Shown here: piece by piece, positions 6,089 to 7,183 of the stretch
Numbering within the stretch: position 1 is the first letter of the stretch
Layout of the letters: each line of letters begins with the position of its first letter
NCBI GenBank assembly: GCA_023392555.1
Contig: JAEVYW010000307.1
Location: 1-7,183 of the forward strand
DNA length: 7,183 bases
Reading direction: 5' to 3'
DNA from: Pseudomonadota bacterium
GTDB taxonomy: Bacteria; Pseudomonadota; Alphaproteobacteria; Sphingomonadales; Sphingomonadaceae
The notes under the pieces: model-generated
What the model was told of the DNA's origin: nothing
The model's database searches: none
What the model saw: the letters and a program-made list of their open reading frames with translations, nothing else
Position numbers and translations under genes: made by a program

Positions 6089-6992
6089 CATTGCGGCACC
6101 TGCCGACGCATCGACGCGCTGGACCGACGAGACGATGCACGCTCGCCTGCGCCGCCGCTATCGGTCAGAAACGATCTTCCGGCTCATCGGCCTCGGCGCG
6201 ATCGGACTGTCGCTCGCCTTCCTCGCCTTCCTTCTGATCACGATGCTCTATCGTGGAATCGGCGGGCTGACGCTCGACTTCCTGCGCAATTCGGATTCGA
6301 CCGATCCCGCGATGGCGGGCGTGTGGGGAGCGCTGAAGGGCAGCTTCCTGACCATCGTCGTAACGATGGCCCTCGCCTTTCCCGTCGGCGTCCTGTCCGC
6401 AGTGTATCTTGAGGAATTCGCGTCGCGGAACCGCTGGACGGACATGATCGAAGTCTCAATCAACAACCTCGCCGCGGTCCCGTCGATCATCTTCGGTCTT
6501 CTCGGCCTGGCGGTGTTCCTCAACCTGATGAACCTGCCGCGTTCGGCGCCCCTGGTCGGTGGCCTGACGCTGGCGCTGATGACTATGCCGGTCATCGTCA
6601 TCGCCGGCCGCAACGCGATCACATCGGTACCGCCTTCGATCCGTGAGGCCGCGCTTGGAGTGGGCGCATCGAAGATGCAGGTGGTCTTCCACCACGTTCT
6701 GCCCCTCGCGCTCCCCGGCATCCTGACGGGCACGATCATCGGCATGGCTCGCGCGCTCGGTGAAACAGCGCCGCTGCTGATGATCGGCATGCGCGCATTC
6801 ATTGCCGTGCCGCCGACGGGGATCGCCGATCCCGCCTCGGTGCTGCCGGTGCAAATCTTCCTTTGGTCGGACGAGGTCGACCGCGCTTTCGTCGAGAAGA
6901 CCAGCGCCGCGATCATCGTCCTGCTCGTGTTCATGCTGATGATGAACGGGCTCGCAATTTACCTCCGCAACCGGTTCGAGAGGCGCTGGTGA
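6081..6992 (+). CDS. pstA: Phosphate ABC transporter permease PstA
   Basis: This 303-residue inner-membrane protein is the partner of PstC in the phosphate importer pore. An Arg-rich cytosolic N-terminus (about 22-34, LRRRYRSE) is followed by membrane segment 1 (about 35-58) and a short outside loop. The permease domain carries NNLAAVPSIIFGLLGLAVF, the PstA version of the gate segment, and the EAA loop IREAALGVGASK from 187, ending LPLALPG at 207-213. GMARALGETAPLLMIG is also characteristic of PstA. Length is close to E. coli PstA (296), so it lacks the large N-terminal insertion of many alphaproteobacterial homologues although its neighbour PstC has the long form. ATG at 6081 overlaps the pstC stop by eight bases, and the TGA at 6990-6992 overlaps the next start. 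Confidence 0.94.
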   Translation: MNSIAAPADASTRWTDETMHARLRRRYRSETIFRLIGLGAIGLSLAFLAFLLITMLYRGIGGLTLDFLRNSDSTDPAMAGVWGALKGSFLTIVVTMALAFPVGVLSAVYLEEFASRNRWTDMIEVSINNLAAVPSIIFGLLGLAVFLNLMNLPRSAPLVGGLTLALMTMPVIVIAGRNAITSVPPSIREAALGVGASKMQVVFHHVLPLALPGILTGTIIGMARALGETAPLLMIGMRAFIAVPPTGIADPASVLPVQIFLWSDEVDRAFVEKTSAAIIVLLVFMLMMNGLAIYLRNRFERRW

Positions 6993-7183
6993 TCACGATG
7001 AAAGAAAAGATGCCGTTGACCGCCACCACGCCTGTGCCGGCGCCCTCTGCGGCGATCGCCGCCGACGCTGCGGCCAAGGACGCAATGGAGCCGGAAAAGG
7101 CACCTGAGCCGACGGACCGAATGCCGGAACCGCATATCGACGTGCCGATGACTCCGGACGCCGCCACCAACGCTGCGCCGAAG
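6989..7183 (+). CDS. pstB: Probable phosphate ABC transporter ATPase PstB, N-terminal extension only (partial)
   Basis: The reading frame is open from GTG at 6989 to the window end (65 codons). The peptide is rich in Ala, Pro, Glu, Asp and Met with no domain motif. The Walker A motif expected near residue 40-50 of ordinary PstB is not reached, so identity rests on position: pstB nearly always follows pstA. If correct, PstB here carries an extension of at least about 60 residues. GTG at 6989 forms a GTGA overlap with pstA and has GAGAGG (6978-6983) five bases before it. ATG at 6998 (14 bases from that site) is the alternative, and later in-frame ATGs exist at 7010, 7085, 7121 and 7145. The true PstB might begin farther downstream, or this could be a separate small gene. 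Confidence 0.6.
   Translation, partial: MITMKEKMPLTATTPVPAPSAAIAADAAAKDAMEPEKAPEPTDRMPEPHIDVPMTPDAATNAAPK

Noticed and set aside
4733..6091. 452-codon open frame on the - strand opposite pstC
   Set aside because: Its product is Arg/Asp/His-rich low-complexity sequence with no motif, and it mirrors pstC codons almost end to end. This is a typical GC-rich antisense shadow, while pstC on the + strand has clear family motifs.

Overview
This 7.2 kb window looks like chromosome from an alphaproteobacterium, most likely a sphingomonad (Sphingomonadaceae). The evidence is the high GC content, the order prfA-prmC-DUF4167 (DUF4167 is an essentially alphaproteobacterial family), the alphaproteobacterial long form of PstC, and a DUF47-pit pair like the orfA-pit operon of rhizobia. 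The genus is inference. Every supported gene is on the + strand and coding density is very high. I see no tRNA, rRNA, mobile element, CRISPR array or convincing intrinsic terminator.

Left part (1-2892): a housekeeping translation block. It opens with the last 42 codons of prfA (RF1). prmC (RF1/RF2 glutamine methyltransferase) follows with a 4-base GTGA overlap. A 225-base non-coding leader comes next, holding a plausible promoter and two candidate RNA hairpins. It precedes a TTG-started gene for an RG-rich, intrinsically disordered DUF4167 protein. That gene overlaps, again by GTGA, a PhoR-type histidine kinase with no visible membrane segment.

Right part (2893-7183): the phosphate acquisition block. 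A 77-base gap with a good PHO-box-like direct repeat precedes a DUF47 (PhoU-like) gene and a PiT low-affinity phosphate permease. A 71-base gap with a second array of 7-base half-sites at exact 11-base steps precedes pstC. pstC overlaps pstA, which overlaps by GTGA what is probably pstB, cut off by the window end inside an unusual Ala/Pro-rich N-terminal extension. No pstS lies in the window.

Working model: PhoR, made with the translation genes and so perhaps expressed independently of phosphate, signals to PhoB (not in the window). PhoB then acts at two PHO boxes: activating pstCAB under starvation and, by analogy with Sinorhizobium orfA-pit, possibly repressing DUF47-pit. Both uptake systems and the sensor kinase would thus form one phosphate-homeostasis island. 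I did not find a clearly new system. The least explained items are the DUF4167 leader, the soluble PhoR joined to DUF4167, the two PHO-box arrays and the extension on the putative PstB.
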